From NCBI GenBank assembly GCA_903870545.1, contig CAIQDI010000022.1, positions 1 through 59,850 of the forward strand: DNA of 59,850 bases, written 5' to 3'. This stretch comes from an uncultured Pseudomonadota bacterium (GTDB lineage Bacteria; Pseudomonadota; Gammaproteobacteria; Methylococcales; Methylomonadaceae). The translations under genes were made by a program, and so were the position numbers. Every line of letters starts with the position of its first letter. Positions within the stretch are counted from its first letter, which is position 1. Below the pieces are notes generated by a model. It was not told the DNA's origin and searched no databases. It saw only the letters and a program-made list of their open reading frames with translations. Below, piece by piece: positions 46,347 through 57,920 of this stretch.

Positions 46347-47717
46347 ATGAACTTAACCACGATTATCCTCGCCGCCGGTAAAGGAACGCGAATGCGTTCG
46401 CAGTTACCGAAAGTTTTACATTCAATTGGATCTAAACCGTTGTTGCGGCACGTTTATGATTTAAGCATTGGATTGGAAAATAATACGATTCACATTGTGA
46501 TTGGACACGGTTCGGAACAGGTTAAAAAAACGCTGGCGGATTTGCCGGTAAATTGGATTGAGCAACCGCAACAATTGGGTACCGGTCACGCGGTTCAACA
46601 AGTGAGTAGCCAAATTGACGATAATTCGATGGTACTGATTTTGTATGGCGACGTGCCATTATTGCAAGCCGAAACGTTACAACTTTTGCTTTCGGAAACA
46701 AATGAAAAAACGCTCGCACTTTTGACAGTCAATTTAGTGAATCCAACAGGCTACGGGCGAATTGTGCGAGATGATTCGGGGAAAGTGTTACGAATTGTCG
46801 AAGAAAAAGATGCAACCGAAATAGAAAAAAAAATTGCCGAAGGTAATACGGGAATCTTAGCCATGCAAGGCAAAGCGTTGAAAAAATGGCTGTCGCAACT
46901 CAATAACAACAACGCCCAAGGCGAATATTATTTGACGGACATTATTGCGTTAGCCGTTGCCGATGGTTTTGAAATTGCGACCTGTTCACCAGAAAGTGAA
47001 GACGAAGTGTTGGGCGTGAATGATAAATTACAGCTGGCGCATTTAGAACGTGTTTATCAGTTGCAACAAGCACAAAATTTAATGCGTCAAGGTGTGACGT
47101 TGCGTGACCCGACGCGATTTGATTTGCGTGGTTTATTAGAAGTTGGACAAGACGTTGAAATTGACGTTAATGTGATTTTTGAAGGTGAAAATCGACTTGG
47201 CAATAATGTGAACATCGGTGCAAATTGCTCAATTAAAAATGCGACGATTGGCGACAACGTGATTGTTTTAGCAAATTGCGTCATTGAAGATGCCGTCATT
47301 GGGGCAAATAGCCGCATTGGTCCTTTCGCGCGGTTACGCCCCGAAACGATTTTAGCAACTGACACGCATATTGGTAATTTTGTCGAAATAAAAAAATCTA
47401 TCATCGGGCAGGGCAGTAAAATCAATCATTTGAGCTACATCGGCGATAGTTTAATTGGTAAGAAAGTTAACATCGGCGCGGGTACAATTACTTGCAATTA
47501 TGACGGCGCAAATAAATTTCAAACTATTATTGAAGATGGCGCATTCATTGGTTCAGATACACAATTAGTTGCACCCGTCACCATTGGCAAAAATGCGACA
47601 ATTGGCGCAGGTTCAACGATCACTAAAGACACACCAGACAATCAATTAACGCTTAGTCGAAGCAAACAAATGTCACTCGAAAGCTGGCAACGTCCCGTCA
47701 AAAAGGAGAAATTATAA
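46347..47717 (+). CDS. glmU: Bifunctional UDP-GlcNAc pyrophosphorylase / glucosamine-1-phosphate N-acetyltransferase
   Basis: 456 aa. The N-terminal uridyltransferase has LAAGKGTRMRSQLPKVLH and EQPQQLGTGHAVQQ. The C-terminal left-handed helix of hexapeptide repeats (IGANCSIKNATIGDNVIVLANCVIEDAVIGANSRIGPFARLRP) ends with the acetyltransferase segment HLSYIGDSLIGKKVNIGAGTITCNYDG. It makes UDP-GlcNAc for peptidoglycan and lipopolysaccharide. It shares one base with the glmS start. Confidence 0.97.
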   Translation: MNLTTIILAAGKGTRMRSQLPKVLHSIGSKPLLRHVYDLSIGLENNTIHIVIGHGSEQVKKTLADLPVNWIEQPQQLGTGHAVQQVSSQIDDNSMVLILYGDVPLLQAETLQLLLSETNEKTLALLTVNLVNPTGYGRIVRDDSGKVLRIVEEKDATEIEKKIAEGNTGILAMQGKALKKWLSQLNNNNAQGEYYLTDIIALAVADGFEIATCSPESEDEVLGVNDKLQLAHLERVYQLQQAQNLMRQGVTLRDPTRFDLRGLLEVGQDVEIDVNVIFEGENRLGNNVNIGANCSIKNATIGDNVIVLANCVIEDAVIGANSRIGPFARLRPETILATDTHIGNFVEIKKSIIGQGSKINHLSYIGDSLIGKKVNIGAGTITCNYDGANKFQTIIEDGAFIGSDTQLVAPVTIGKNATIGAGSTITKDTPDNQLTLSRSKQMSLESWQRPVKKEKL

Positions 47718-49546
47718 TGTGTGGTATCGTCGCTGGCATCGCGCAACGCAACGTGATTCCAATTCTGCTGGAAGGTCTAAAGCGGCTGGAATATCGGGGT
47801 TATGATTCGGCTGGATTGGCAGTGTTACACCAGCAAACCATTGTGCGTCAACGTGCGGTCGGTAAAGTCAGCGGTTTGGAAATGCTTTTGCGTGAAAATC
47901 CAACGTCGGGAAATATCGGTATCGCCCACACTCGTTGGGCAACGCACGGTAAACCCAGTGAGGAAAACGCCCATCCGCACATTAGTTGCAATGCCGTCGC
48001 CGTGGTTCATAATGGCATTATCGAAAATCACGAACAGCTTCGCGCTGAACAACGCCAAAATCATTACGAATTCACGTCCGAAACCGACACCGAAGTGATT
48101 GTGCATGAAATTTATCACGCGCTAAAAACGTCGCTTAATTTGTTGCAGGCGGTCAAAGCAACGTTGTCAAAATTGGAAGGCGCGTATGCGTTAGCGATTA
48201 TGTCGAACGATGAACCTAACACCTTGATTGCATGCCGTAAAGGCAGTCCGCTTGTAATTGGTATTGGAATTGGCGAGTATTTTGTCGCGTCCGATGTGGC
48301 GGCATTATTGCCTGTGACACAGCGTTTTATTTTCTTGGAAGAAGGCGATATTGCGGCAATTAAAATTGACTCGCTCACTATTTATGACGCACAAAATAAT
48401 GTCGTACAACGTCCGATTAAAGAAAGTCAGCTCAAAGCAGATGCTGTTGAAAAAGGTGATTATCGCCATTTCATGCTCAAAGAAATTTACGAACAGCCAT
48501 TCGCGGTGTCACAAACGTTAGAAGGGCGTTTTATCAATCAGCGTGTGCAAGATAGCGCGTTTGGTTTTGATGCCGCGCGGATTTTCGACGGTATTAAATC
48601 GGTGCAAATTTTAGCGTGCGGCACAAGTTATCACGCAGGTTTAGTCGCACGTTATTGGTTTGAAGCATTAGCGCGTGTGCCGTGCAACATCGAAGTGGCG
48701 AGTGAATTTCGTTATCGTCACCCCGTTTTAGCTCCTGATACATTAGTCGTAACCATTTCACAATCTGGCGAAACGGCGGACACATTGGCGGCATTAAAAG
48801 AAGCAAAACGTTTGGGTGCAAAACACACGCTGGCGATTTGCAATGTGCCAGAAAGTTCGCTCGTTCGAGAGTCGGATTTGGTTTTACTAACCCGTGCGGG
48901 GCCTGAAATCGGCGTGGCTTCAACCAAGGCATTTACCACGCAATTAGTGTCGTTGATGTTGTTGGTTTTAGCGATTGGACGACGGTTTGAATTAAATGAA
49001 ACGTTAGAACAACACATTACGGACGAATTGTTTAAACTGCCGCGCCAAATGGAACAAGTGTTACAGCTCGATAAAGAAATCGAAATGTTGGCAGAACAGT
49101 TTGCGGAAAAACATCACGCGCTGTTTTTGGGACGCGGGTCACATTATCCGATTGCGATGGAAGGCGCGTTGAAATTGAAAGAAATTTCTTACATTCACGC
49201 GGAAGCCTATCCTGCGGGCGAATTAAAACACGGACCGCTCGCGTTGATTGATGCCGATATGCCTGTGATTACGGTTGCGCCCAATAACAGTTTGTTGGAA
49301 AAGTTAAAATCGAATATGCAGGAAGTTTCTGCACGCGGCGGGCAATTGATTGTATTTATGGACGAAACGCTGTCGCCCACGCCCGACGAAAATGTGCAAA
49401 TTATAAAAGTGCTGCAAATCGATAATCACATTTCACCGATACTTTACACATTGCCGTTACAATTACTCTCGTATCACGTTGCGGTTTTAAAAGGTACAGA
49501 TGTCGATCAGCCGCGCAATTTAGCGAAATCTGTCACGGTCGAATAA
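47717..49546 (+). CDS. glmS: Glutamine-fructose-6-phosphate aminotransferase (isomerising)
   Basis: 609 aa. The nucleophile Cys2 (MCGIVAG) starts the glutaminase domain (HTRWATHGKPSEENAHPH), followed by two SIS isomerase domains (ACGTSYHAGLVARYWFE, TISQSGETADTLAALKEAK) and the ending LPRNLAKSVTVE-like QPRNLAKSVTVE. It supplies glucosamine 6-phosphate upstream of GlmU. The glmUS operon after atp is a common gammaproteobacterial order. Confidence 0.98.
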   Translation: MCGIVAGIAQRNVIPILLEGLKRLEYRGYDSAGLAVLHQQTIVRQRAVGKVSGLEMLLRENPTSGNIGIAHTRWATHGKPSEENAHPHISCNAVAVVHNGIIENHEQLRAEQRQNHYEFTSETDTEVIVHEIYHALKTSLNLLQAVKATLSKLEGAYALAIMSNDEPNTLIACRKGSPLVIGIGIGEYFVASDVAALLPVTQRFIFLEEGDIAAIKIDSLTIYDAQNNVVQRPIKESQLKADAVEKGDYRHFMLKEIYEQPFAVSQTLEGRFINQRVQDSAFGFDAARIFDGIKSVQILACGTSYHAGLVARYWFEALARVPCNIEVASEFRYRHPVLAPDTLVVTISQSGETADTLAALKEAKRLGAKHTLAICNVPESSLVRESDLVLLTRAGPEIGVASTKAFTTQLVSLMLLVLAIGRRFELNETLEQHITDELFKLPRQMEQVLQLDKEIEMLAEQFAEKHHALFLGRGSHYPIAMEGALKLKEISYIHAEAYPAGELKHGPLALIDADMPVITVAPNNSLLEKLKSNMQEVSARGGQLIVFMDETLSPTPDENVQIIKVLQIDNHISPILYTLPLQLLSYHVAVLKGTDVDQPRNLAKSVTVE

Positions 49547-49569
49547 TCAAAAATTAGGAGAATATTATT

Positions 49570-50637
49570 TTGCAAAAATACAATACCGACGATTTACGCA
49601 TTTCAGGTATGAAAGAAGTGATTGCGCCGTCGGAAGTTCACACGGAAATGCCGCTTTCTGAAAATGCCGCGCACACAACATTTCAAGCACGTCAGGCGAT
49701 TCATAATATTTTGACTGGAAACGATGATCGTCTGGTGGTCGTTGTTGGGCCTTGTTCGATTCACGACACGAAAGCCGCACACGAATATGCCCATTTATTA
49801 AAAAGTGTGATGGTGGAGTTAAGCGACGATTTGTTAATTATCATGCGCGTTTATTTTGAAAAACCCCGCACGACGGTTGGCTGGAAAGGTTTAATCAATG
49901 ATCCCGATTTGGATTCGAGTTTTAACATTAACAAAGGCTTACGAATTGCACGGCAATTATTGCTCGATGTGAATGACATGGGCATTCCTGCTGCGACCGA
50001 ATATCTGGACTTAATTACGCCGCAATATGTTTCAGATTTAATTGCATGGGGGGCGATTGGCGCGAGAACGACTGAAAGTCAGGTGCATCGCGAATTAGCG
50101 TCAGGGTTATCCTGTCCAGTAGGTTTCAAAAATGCCACCGACGGCACAATTAAAATTGCGATTGATGCGATTGGCGCGGCGATGAGTCCGCACCACTTTT
50201 TATCGTTGACGAAAGCGGGACATTCGGCGATTTTCTCGACCACGGGAAATGAAGATGTGCATATTATTTTACGCGGTGGAAATCATCAGCCAAATTATGA
50301 TGCCGTTAATGTGAATCAAGTCGCGCACGGTATGGAAAAAGCACATTTAAACCCCAACATCATGATTGATTTCAGTCATTCAAACAGTTTGAAACAATGC
50401 CAACGTCAATTGATTGTCGGTGACGATGTTGCTGCACAAATTGCCAATGGTGATAAACGAATTATGGGCGTGATGATTGAAAGTCATTTGAAATCGGGTT
50501 CACAATCAGTTGTTCAAGGGCAAGAATTGGTTTACGGTCAAAGCATTACCGATGCGTGTTTGTCGTGGAATGATACGTTGCCACTGTTAAAAACGCTTGC
50601 GAAGGCAGTTCAAAAAAGACGGAGTATTAAAATATGA
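49570..50637 (+). CDS. 3-deoxy-7-phosphoheptulonate synthase (DAHP synthase, class I)
   Basis: 355 aa, first step of the shikimate pathway. Visible are [81 protein letters not shown] and DFSHSNS, all typical of the AroF/AroG/AroH group. The start appears to be TTG at 49570 with an AGGAG site 9 bases before it. Which feedback type (Phe, Tyr or Trp) cannot be read safely by eye. The stop overlaps the next gene. Confidence 0.94.
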   Translation: MQKYNTDDLRISGMKEVIAPSEVHTEMPLSENAAHTTFQARQAIHNILTGNDDRLVVVVGPCSIHDTKAAHEYAHLLKSVMVELSDDLLIIMRVYFEKPRTTVGWKGLINDPDLDSSFNINKGLRIARQLLLDVNDMGIPAATEYLDLITPQYVSDLIAWGAIGARTTESQVHRELASGLSCPVGFKNATDGTIKIAIDAIGAAMSPHHFLSLTKAGHSAIFSTTGNEDVHIILRGGNHQPNYDAVNVNQVAHGMEKAHLNPNIMIDFSHSNSLKQCQRQLIVGDDVAAQIANGDKRIMGVMIESHLKSGSQSVVQGQELVYGQSITDACLSWNDTLPLLKTLAKAVQKRRSIKI

Positions 50638-51611
50638 TGATTTATATCAACGGTGACGGACGCGAAGTGGTTGAAAATAGCACCGTTGCAAATGTCGTTA
50701 CCGAATTAGGTTTAATGGATAAAAAAATCGCTTTGGAATTAAACGAAGAAATTTTACCGTTTCAAAATTTCGCCACGCACGTTTTAAATGCTAATGACAA
50801 ATTAGAAATTGTTCACGCGATTGGCGGTGGACAAGACGATTCATTTTTAATTGCTGGAAAATTGTACCAATCGCGCTTATTGGTTGGCACGGGAAAATAT
50901 AAAGATTTAGAAGAAACTCGTTTAGCGATTGAAACGAGTGGCGCGGAGATTGTGACGGTGGCTATTCGGCGCACAAATATCGGGCAAAATCCGAACGAAG
51001 CCAATTTGCTTGACGTGATTTCACCCGACAAATATACCATTTTGCCAAACACCGCTGGCTGTTACAGCGCAGAAGAAGCAGTGCGGACGTGTCGATTGGC
51101 GCGTGAATTATTGGGCGGACACAATTTGGTGAAATTAGAAGTTTTAGCCGACCAAAAAACGCTGTTTCCAAACGTCGCTGAAACGTATATCGCCGTTGAA
51201 ATTTTAGTGCGCGAAGGCTTTGAAGTGATGGTTTATACCAATGACGACCCAATTGCGGCAAAACGGTTGGAAGAAATGGGTTGTGTCGCGGTGATGCCGC
51301 TCGCCGCGCCAATCGGTTCAGGTTTGGGCATTCGTAATCCGTACAACATTTTAACGATTGTCGAAAATGCGAATGTACCGATTTTGGTGGATGCCGGCGT
51401 AGGTACCGCGTCTGATGCCGCATTGGCAATGGAATTAGGTTGCGCGGGCGTGTTAATGAATACCGCGATTGCGGAAGCCAAAAATCCAATTTTAATGGCT
51501 TCGGCAATGCGAAAAGGCATTCAAGCCGGACGCGAAGCATTTTTAGCCGGTCGAATGCCGCGCAAACGATTTGCCTCCGCATCGTCACCGATTGACGGGT
51601 TATTTTTTTAA
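50634..51611 (+). CDS. thiSG: ThiS-ThiG fusion (sulfur carrier + thiazole synthase)
   Basis: 325 aa. Residues 1 to ~66 are a ThiS ubiquitin-like carrier ([26 protein letters not shown]...[10 protein letters not shown]), joined directly to ThiG (residues ~68-325: [53 protein letters not shown], the Schiff-base Lys in [15 protein letters not shown], and [18 protein letters not shown]). Standard ThiS ends in free Gly-Gly that is converted to a thiocarboxylate; here the glycines are internal, so either processing or a different sulfur transfer is needed. Such fusions are known in databases. The ATG overlaps the DAHP synthase stop (ATGA). Confidence 0.93.
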   Translation: MMIYINGDGREVVENSTVANVVTELGLMDKKIALELNEEILPFQNFATHVLNANDKLEIVHAIGGGQDDSFLIAGKLYQSRLLVGTGKYKDLEETRLAIETSGAEIVTVAIRRTNIGQNPNEANLLDVISPDKYTILPNTAGCYSAEEAVRTCRLARELLGGHNLVKLEVLADQKTLFPNVAETYIAVEILVREGFEVMVYTNDDPIAAKRLEEMGCVAVMPLAAPIGSGLGIRNPYNILTIVENANVPILVDAGVGTASDAALAMELGCAGVLMNTAIAEAKNPILMASAMRKGIQAGREAFLAGRMPRKRFASASSPIDGLFF

Positions 51612-51654
51612 AGTGTGGCAATTTTCGCCCTATGATGTGGCGTTGTTTTATTAA

Positions 51655-53142
<1,488 letters not shown>

Positions 53143-53166
53143 AAGTTTGCGAATTTCGTAATTTTG

Positions 53167-53213
53167 AAAACGCTTTGAATGGTTAAAAAAACCGTCAAGG
53201 CGTTTTGTTTTTT
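53167..53213 (+). terminator. Rho-independent terminator of guaB
   Basis: Long imperfect stem (AAAACGCTTTGAATGGTT against AACCGTCAAGGCGTTTT) followed by a T-rich run. An in-frame TTG at 53205 of the next gene falls inside it. Confidence 0.8.
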
Positions 53214-53237
53214 AGTCAACAAAAGAGGCTTGTATCA

Positions 53238-54089
53238 ATGAAATTCGTAGACCCAAAAACAGATATTGCGTTTAAAAAAATCTTCGGCAATAACGCTCAT
53301 AAAAGCATTTTGATTGAATTCCTAAACGAAATTTTAGAATTGGATTATCCGATTGAAAGCGTTGAAATTGCGGACACTTATCAACCACCTAAAATTTACG
53401 GTTTGAAAAGCACCAGTCTTGATATTAAAGCGAAAGACCAGTCGAAACGTGAATTTTTAATTGAAATGCAAGTCGCAAAAGAAACCTGGTTTTCTCAACG
53501 CGCCATGTTTTATAGCAGCAAAGCCTACAGTCAACAGTTGTCCATCGGTGGTAATTATCAGGAGCTTAAACCCGTTATTTTTCTGGGTATTTTAAATTTT
53601 GAAGCCTTCGACCATGAATCGCATTTTTCTCGGCATTTAATTTTAAACAGTGAAACGAAGCAACACGATTTAAAAGAGTTAGAATTTAATTTTGTGGAAT
53701 TGCCAAAATTTACAAAGTCTGAAAATGAACTCGACACCGTTGCGGATAAATGGATTTATTTTATTCAACAAGCGATGAAGTTGGATCACATTCCAGAAAA
53801 TACCAACACGTCCGCTTTACGATTAGCTTATGAAGTCGCCGCACAACATAAATGGTCTGCCAAAGAACTCGAAATGTATGAAGCGGAAGAAATGGAAATC
53901 CACAGGCGTAATAATGTGCTTCAAACAGCACGAATGGATGGTCTTGCCGAAGGTCTTGCCGAAGGACTTGCCGAAGGTGAATTGAAAGCCAAACACACCA
54001 TCGCAAAAGGAATGTTAGCCGAAGGGTTGGAAATCGAAACGATTGCGAAGGTGACAGGTTTAACTCACGATGAAATTGAAAAATGCTAA
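53238..54089 (+). CDS. Rpn-family (PD-(D/E)xK) recombination-promoting nuclease/putative transposase
   Basis: 283 aa from the ATG at 53238, which follows an AAAGAGG site. The family start MKFVDPKTDIAFKKIFG, the DIKAKDQSKREFLIEMQV segment (Asp and Glu-x-Gln of the nuclease core) and FYSSKAYSQQL identify the PDDEXK-type Rpn proteins, often annotated as transposase-like. E. coli RpnA promotes RecA-independent recombination; mobility here is not shown. The C-terminus carries three LAEG repeats encoded by a 12-base tandem repeat, typical of this family. Inserted between guaB and hisA with a restriction-modification pair. Confidence 0.85.
   Translation: MKFVDPKTDIAFKKIFGNNAHKSILIEFLNEILELDYPIESVEIADTYQPPKIYGLKSTSLDIKAKDQSKREFLIEMQVAKETWFSQRAMFYSSKAYSQQLSIGGNYQELKPVIFLGILNFEAFDHESHFSRHLILNSETKQHDLKELEFNFVELPKFTKSENELDTVADKWIYFIQQAMKLDHIPENTNTSALRLAYEVAAQHKWSAKELEMYEAEEMEIHRRNNVLQTARMDGLAEGLAEGLAEGELKAKHTIAKGMLAEGLEIETIAKVTGLTHDEIEKC
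53943..53978 (+). repeat. 12-base tandem repeat, three copies, inside the Rpn gene
   Basis: Three in-frame copies of CTTGCCGAAGG[TA] encode Leu-Ala-Glu-Gly three times. The copies differ by a single base. Slippage changes length in steps of four residues without breaking the frame. Confidence 0.9.
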
Positions 54090-54157
54090 ATAATCACCCA
54101 CGCGAAAAATTACGTTTCATTATCAAAGAACATGGACAATACATTAAAATTCAATGA
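54083..54157 (+). CDS. 24-codon frame overlapping the restriction endonuclease start (possible leader or truncated gene)
   Basis: Starts inside the last codons of the Rpn gene and reads MLNNHPREKLRFIIKEHGQYIKIQ-like residues (24 aa), ending at a TGA that overlaps the ATG of the endonuclease gene (ATGA). HPREKLRFIIKEHG resembles the start of a family of proteins seen in accessory regions (pattern NPREx-LRxII-x-x-x-G), so it may be a truncated remnant. It could also serve translational coupling. No clear family. Confidence 0.3.
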   Translation: MLNNHPREKLRFIIKEHGQYIKIQ

Positions 54158-54897
54158 CCACTTACAACTTAGCTTTTATTAGCGACATCGATTTGTTTAA
54201 TCACGTTCAAGAAACAATTCAAAAATACCGCTTTACGATTGATTTAGATGACTTCAACAAAAATATTATTGACCCCATTAAACTTACGTTTGATGCAAAG
54301 GTTTACGACAAAAATATCCGCGACGTAATCGAATTTGAAATTTTGCGGCAATTGGATAAATCGAATACCAATCATATTGGCTACTTTCATCAAAACATTT
54401 TCAAATATATTGGCGATGGTTGGCGCGTGCCAGAAACAGGTTTTGACGTTGTAAATGACGCGCAAAAAATCTATGTCGAAATGAAAAATAAGCACAACAC
54501 CATGAATTCATCGTCTTCGCAAAAAACGTATATGCGAATGCAGTCCGTGTTAATTAAAGAGCCAACAGCAACGTGTCTATTGGTTGAAGTAATCGCAACG
54601 AAAAGCCAAAATGCAAAATGGATTGTGAGTTTAGACGGTGATCGAGTTGAAAGTGAAAATATCCGGCGGGTTTCAATTGACCAATTTTATGCGTTAGTGA
54701 CAGGCGAACAAACTGCGTTTAAACAATTGTGCGAAAAATTGCCGACGGTAATTGAAGATGTTATTGCTACCATGAAACAAAAAAATAGTGTCAATACGGT
54801 TTTTGCCGAGCTTGAAAAAATATCCCCCAATTTAATGAAAAGCCTCTATTTACTGGCGTTCAAAAAATACCAAGGTTTCGAGAATTTTAACGTATGA
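54154..54897 (+). CDS. Type II restriction endonuclease, Eco47II-like
   Basis: 247 aa. The fold core is suggested by Asp98 (TGFDVVND) and Glu109-Met-Lys111 (YVEMKNKHNTMNSSS), a PD-(D/E)xK site, and by the DGWRVPETGFDV segment seen in the Eco47II family, whose members recognise GGNCC. Partnership with the cytosine methyltransferase that overlaps its stop by 4 bases supports the assignment. Recognition sequence is inferred from the family. Confidence 0.82.
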   Translation: MTTYNLAFISDIDLFNHVQETIQKYRFTIDLDDFNKNIIDPIKLTFDAKVYDKNIRDVIEFEILRQLDKSNTNHIGYFHQNIFKYIGDGWRVPETGFDVVNDAQKIYVEMKNKHNTMNSSSSQKTYMRMQSVLIKEPTATCLLVEVIATKSQNAKWIVSLDGDRVESENIRRVSIDQFYALVTGEQTAFKQLCEKLPTVIEDVIATMKQKNSVNTVFAELEKISPNLMKSLYLLAFKKYQGFENFNV

Positions 54898-55925
54898 ATT
54901 TTCGGTCAATTGAATTATTCGCTGGTGCGGGCGGCTTGGCATTAGGTTTAGAAAAAGCCGGTTTCAACGCTGTTTTGCTGAATGAAATCGACAAACACGC
55001 TTGTGCAACTTTGCGTCACAATCGCCCAAATTGGAATGTAGTTGAAGGCGATATTTCGCAAATTGATTTCACTCCGTATCGTGGTAACGTAGATTTTTTG
55101 TCAGGCGGATTTCCCTGCCAAGCCTTTTCTTATGCAGGCAATAAACGAGGTTTTGAGGATGTGCGCGGGACATTATTTTTTGAATTTGCTCGCGCCATTA
55201 AAGAGGTTCAACCCAGCGTTTTTTTAGGTGAAAATGTACGCGGTTTATTGAGTCATGATGATGGGCGAACGTTAGCAACAATCAAAAATGTGATTGCTGA
55301 TTTGGGTTACACGTTGCTGGCATCGAATGTTTTAAAAGCGATTAACTACAATGTGCCGCAAAAACGTGAACGCTTATTTTTGATTGGTGTGCGAAATGAT
55401 TTAGTGGGCGAAGCCTCATTTGAATTGCCCAAATCGCATGAACGAATTATGAATTTGCACGATGCGTTAAAAGCGGGAGCTTTATATGATTGCGATGTGC
55501 CAAAATCTGAAGGGCAGATTTATCCATTGAAAAAAAAAGCTGTTTTAGATTTAGTACCCGCTGGCGGTTGTTGGCGACATTTACCCGAAGAAATACAGCG
55601 CGAGTACATGAAAAAAAGTTATTTTATGGGCGGTGGTAGAACAGGAATGGCGCGGCGGTTATCGTGGAATGAACCTAGTTTAACATTGACGTGTTCACCC
55701 GCACAAAATCAAACTGAGCGTTGTCATCCTGACGAAACACGACCTTTAACCGTGCGGGAATATGCGAGAATTCAAACGTTTCCAGATAATTGGCAATTTT
55801 CAGGTTCAATGGCAGCACAGTACAGGCAAATTGGTAACGCTGTGCCAGTCAATTTAGCGCATTCTGTAGGTCAAAGTTTGATTGATTTGCTTAAAAATTT
55901 AATCACTACTGATTTTAGGACGTGA
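54894..55925 (+). CDS. DNA (cytosine-5)-methyltransferase
   Basis: 343 aa. All main C5-methyltransferase motifs are seen: I ([20 protein letters not shown]), IV with nucleophile Cys75 ([17 protein letters not shown]), VI (ENVRGL), VIII ([12 protein letters not shown]) and X ([12 protein letters not shown]). The variable region between VIII and IX determines target. It protects the host from the neighbouring Eco47II-like enzyme and probably methylates GGNCC. It overlaps the endonuclease gene (ATGA), giving a compact R-M operon. Confidence 0.93.
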   Translation: MNFRSIELFAGAGGLALGLEKAGFNAVLLNEIDKHACATLRHNRPNWNVVEGDISQIDFTPYRGNVDFLSGGFPCQAFSYAGNKRGFEDVRGTLFFEFARAIKEVQPSVFLGENVRGLLSHDDGRTLATIKNVIADLGYTLLASNVLKAINYNVPQKRERLFLIGVRNDLVGEASFELPKSHERIMNLHDALKAGALYDCDVPKSEGQIYPLKKKAVLDLVPAGGCWRHLPEEIQREYMKKSYFMGGGRTGMARRLSWNEPSLTLTCSPAQNQTERCHPDETRPLTVREYARIQTFPDNWQFSGSMAAQYRQIGNAVPVNLAHSVGQSLIDLLKNLITTDFRT

Positions 55926-55975
55926 TTTTGTCACGTTTTTTATTTTTACCATTCACAAAAAAAGAGAGAGATTTT

Positions 55976-56707
55976 ATGTTACTAATCCCCGCGATTGATT
56001 TAAAAGAAGGAAAATGTGTGCGTTTACGTCAAGGGCGCATGGACGATGACACCGTATTTTCAGATAATCCTGTTGAAGTGGCGGGACGTTGGGTGGAAGC
56101 CGGCGCGAAACGGATTCACTTGGTGGATTTAGATGGTGCGTTTGCCGGAAAACCACGCAACGCCGAAGTTGTTCACGCAATTGCTAAAGCGTATCCAAAT
56201 TTACCCGTACAAATTGGCGGCGGAATTCGTGACGAAGCCACGATTGAAGCGTATTTAAACGCGGGCGTGCAATATGTAATTATCGGTACAAAAGCCGTTC
56301 AAGAACCGCAATTTGTCCGTGAAATGGCAGCAAAATTTGCCGGTCACGTCATGGTTGGTTTAGATGCGAAAGATGGCAAAGTTGCTACCGACGGTTGGGC
56401 AACGGTTTCACAATTCGACGTAATCGAATTAGCGTTGGAATTTCAAGAAAATGGCGTTGCCGCGATTATTTACACCGACATCGCACGCGACGGCATGATG
56501 CAAGGCGTGAACGTTGAAGCCACAGCACGATTGGCGCGAGCGATTTCAATTCCCGTGATTGCGTCAGGCGGCATCACCAATTTAGACGATATTTACGCGC
56601 TCGGAAAAGTGGCGAGCGACGGCATTATGGGCGCAATTACAGGACGTGCGATTTATGAAGGCACGTTAGATTTTGCCGAAGGTCAACGAATTGCAGACCA
56701 ATTTTAG
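55976..56707 (+). CDS. hisA: HisA: phosphoribosylformimino-5-aminoimidazole carboxamide ribotide isomerase
   Basis: 243 aa TIM barrel from the ATG at 55976, which has an AGAGAG site; in-frame codons upstream reach into the methyltransferase gene. Active-site Asp8 ([13 protein letters not shown]) and Asp129-region ([10 protein letters not shown]), [13 protein letters not shown], and [13 protein letters not shown] are present. Histidine pathway, followed by hisF after 9 bases. Confidence 0.96.
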   Translation: MLLIPAIDLKEGKCVRLRQGRMDDDTVFSDNPVEVAGRWVEAGAKRIHLVDLDGAFAGKPRNAEVVHAIAKAYPNLPVQIGGGIRDEATIEAYLNAGVQYVIIGTKAVQEPQFVREMAAKFAGHVMVGLDAKDGKVATDGWATVSQFDVIELALEFQENGVAAIIYTDIARDGMMQGVNVEATARLARAISIPVIASGGITNLDDIYALGKVASDGIMGAITGRAIYEGTLDFAEGQRIADQF

Positions 56708-56716
56708 GAAATCAAA

Positions 56717-57490
56717 ATGAGTTTAGCAAAACGAATTATTCCGTGTTTAGACGTGGACAATGGGCGCGTGGTCAAAGGCGTGCAGTTTGTAGACATTCGC
56801 GACGCGGGCGATCCTGTTGAAATCGCGCGACGTTATGACCGCGAAGGCGCAGACGAAATCACTTTTTTAGACATCACCGCGACGCACGATAATCGCGCCA
56901 CAATGGTTCACGTTGTCGAACAAGTTGCCAGCGAAGTATTTATTCCGTTGACGGTTGGCGGAGGTATTCGTACTTTGGAAGATATTCGCCGAATGCTCAA
57001 TGCTGGCGCAGACAAAGTCGGTATCAACAGCGCGGCGGTTTTCAATCCCGATTTCGTCAAAGAAGCCGCCGACAAATTTGGTTCACAATGTATCGTTGTG
57101 GCAATTGATGCGAAAAAAGTCAGTGGCGAAGGCGAACCAAATCGTTGGGAAATTTTCACTCATGGCGGACGGAAACCAACCGGTTTAGACGCAGTCGAAT
57201 GGGCGCGAAAAATGGTACTTTTTGGCGCAGGCGAAATTCTTTTAACGAGCATGGACAAAGACGGCACGAAATCCGGTTTCAATTTGCCATTAACTCGCGC
57301 AGTCAGCGAAGCCGTTTCTGTTCCCGTCATTGCGTCAGGTGGTGTGGGGAATTTAGACCATTTAGCCGCTGGCATTTTGGAAGGTAAAGCCGATGCCGTT
57401 TTGGCGGCGAGTATTTTTCATTTTGGCGAATACACGATTGGACAAGCCAAACAACGCATGCGTGAACGGGGAATTGAGGTGCGTTTGTGA
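56717..57490 (+). CDS. hisF: Imidazole glycerol phosphate synthase cyclase subunit HisF
   Basis: 257 aa TIM barrel. It has [19 protein letters not shown] with Asp11, the [31 protein letters not shown] stretch and the catalytic Asp in [14 protein letters not shown]. It joins with HisH to make imidazole glycerol phosphate. The start of hisI overlaps its stop (GTGA). Confidence 0.97.
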   Translation: MSLAKRIIPCLDVDNGRVVKGVQFVDIRDAGDPVEIARRYDREGADEITFLDITATHDNRATMVHVVEQVASEVFIPLTVGGGIRTLEDIRRMLNAGADKVGINSAAVFNPDFVKEAADKFGSQCIVVAIDAKKVSGEGEPNRWEIFTHGGRKPTGLDAVEWARKMVLFGAGEILLTSMDKDGTKSGFNLPLTRAVSEAVSVPVIASGGVGNLDHLAAGILEGKADAVLAASIFHFGEYTIGQAKQRMRERGIEVRL

Positions 57491-57879
57491 GTTGGTTGGA
57501 TGAAATTCGCTTCACTGAAGACGGTTTAATTCCAGCGATTGCACAAGATTCGACCACGGGAAAAGTCTTAATGTTTGCGTGGATGAATCGGGAATCGTTG
57601 GCGTTGACGGTTGAAAAGGGTTACGCGGTTTATTGGTCGCGTTCACGTCAAAAATTGTGGCGCAAAGGCGAAGAATCCGGTCATCAACAAAAAATTATCA
57701 GCATTCAAATAGATTGCGATGAAGATGTGTTGCTGTTGAAAATCGAACAGGAAGGTGGAATTGCTTGTCACACCGGACGCGAAAGCTGTTTTTATCGGCA
57801 ATTGATTGAGGGCGAATGGCAAACTGTTGAGGCGGTTTTGAAAAATCCCGACACCATTTATCATTCGGCAAAAAAGTAA
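57487..57879 (+). CDS. hisI: Phosphoribosyl-AMP cyclohydrolase
   Basis: 130 aa, GTG start overlapping the hisF stop. Zinc-binding and catalytic residues are seen in [41 protein letters not shown] and [20 protein letters not shown] are family hallmarks. The monofunctional length shows hisE is separate here. Last histidine gene in the window. Confidence 0.97.
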   Translation: MSWLDEIRFTEDGLIPAIAQDSTTGKVLMFAWMNRESLALTVEKGYAVYWSRSRQKLWRKGEESGHQQKIISIQIDCDEDVLLLKIEQEGGIACHTGRESCFYRQLIEGEWQTVEAVLKNPDTIYHSAKK

Positions 57880-57920
57880 TTTTAGCCACGACAAACGCTA
57901 TTCCAGAGGTAACACAACGC

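Noticed and set aside
53205-53237. Extended start (TTG) for the Rpn gene
   Set aside because: It lies in the guaB terminator; the ATG at 53238 gives the family-typical N-terminus.
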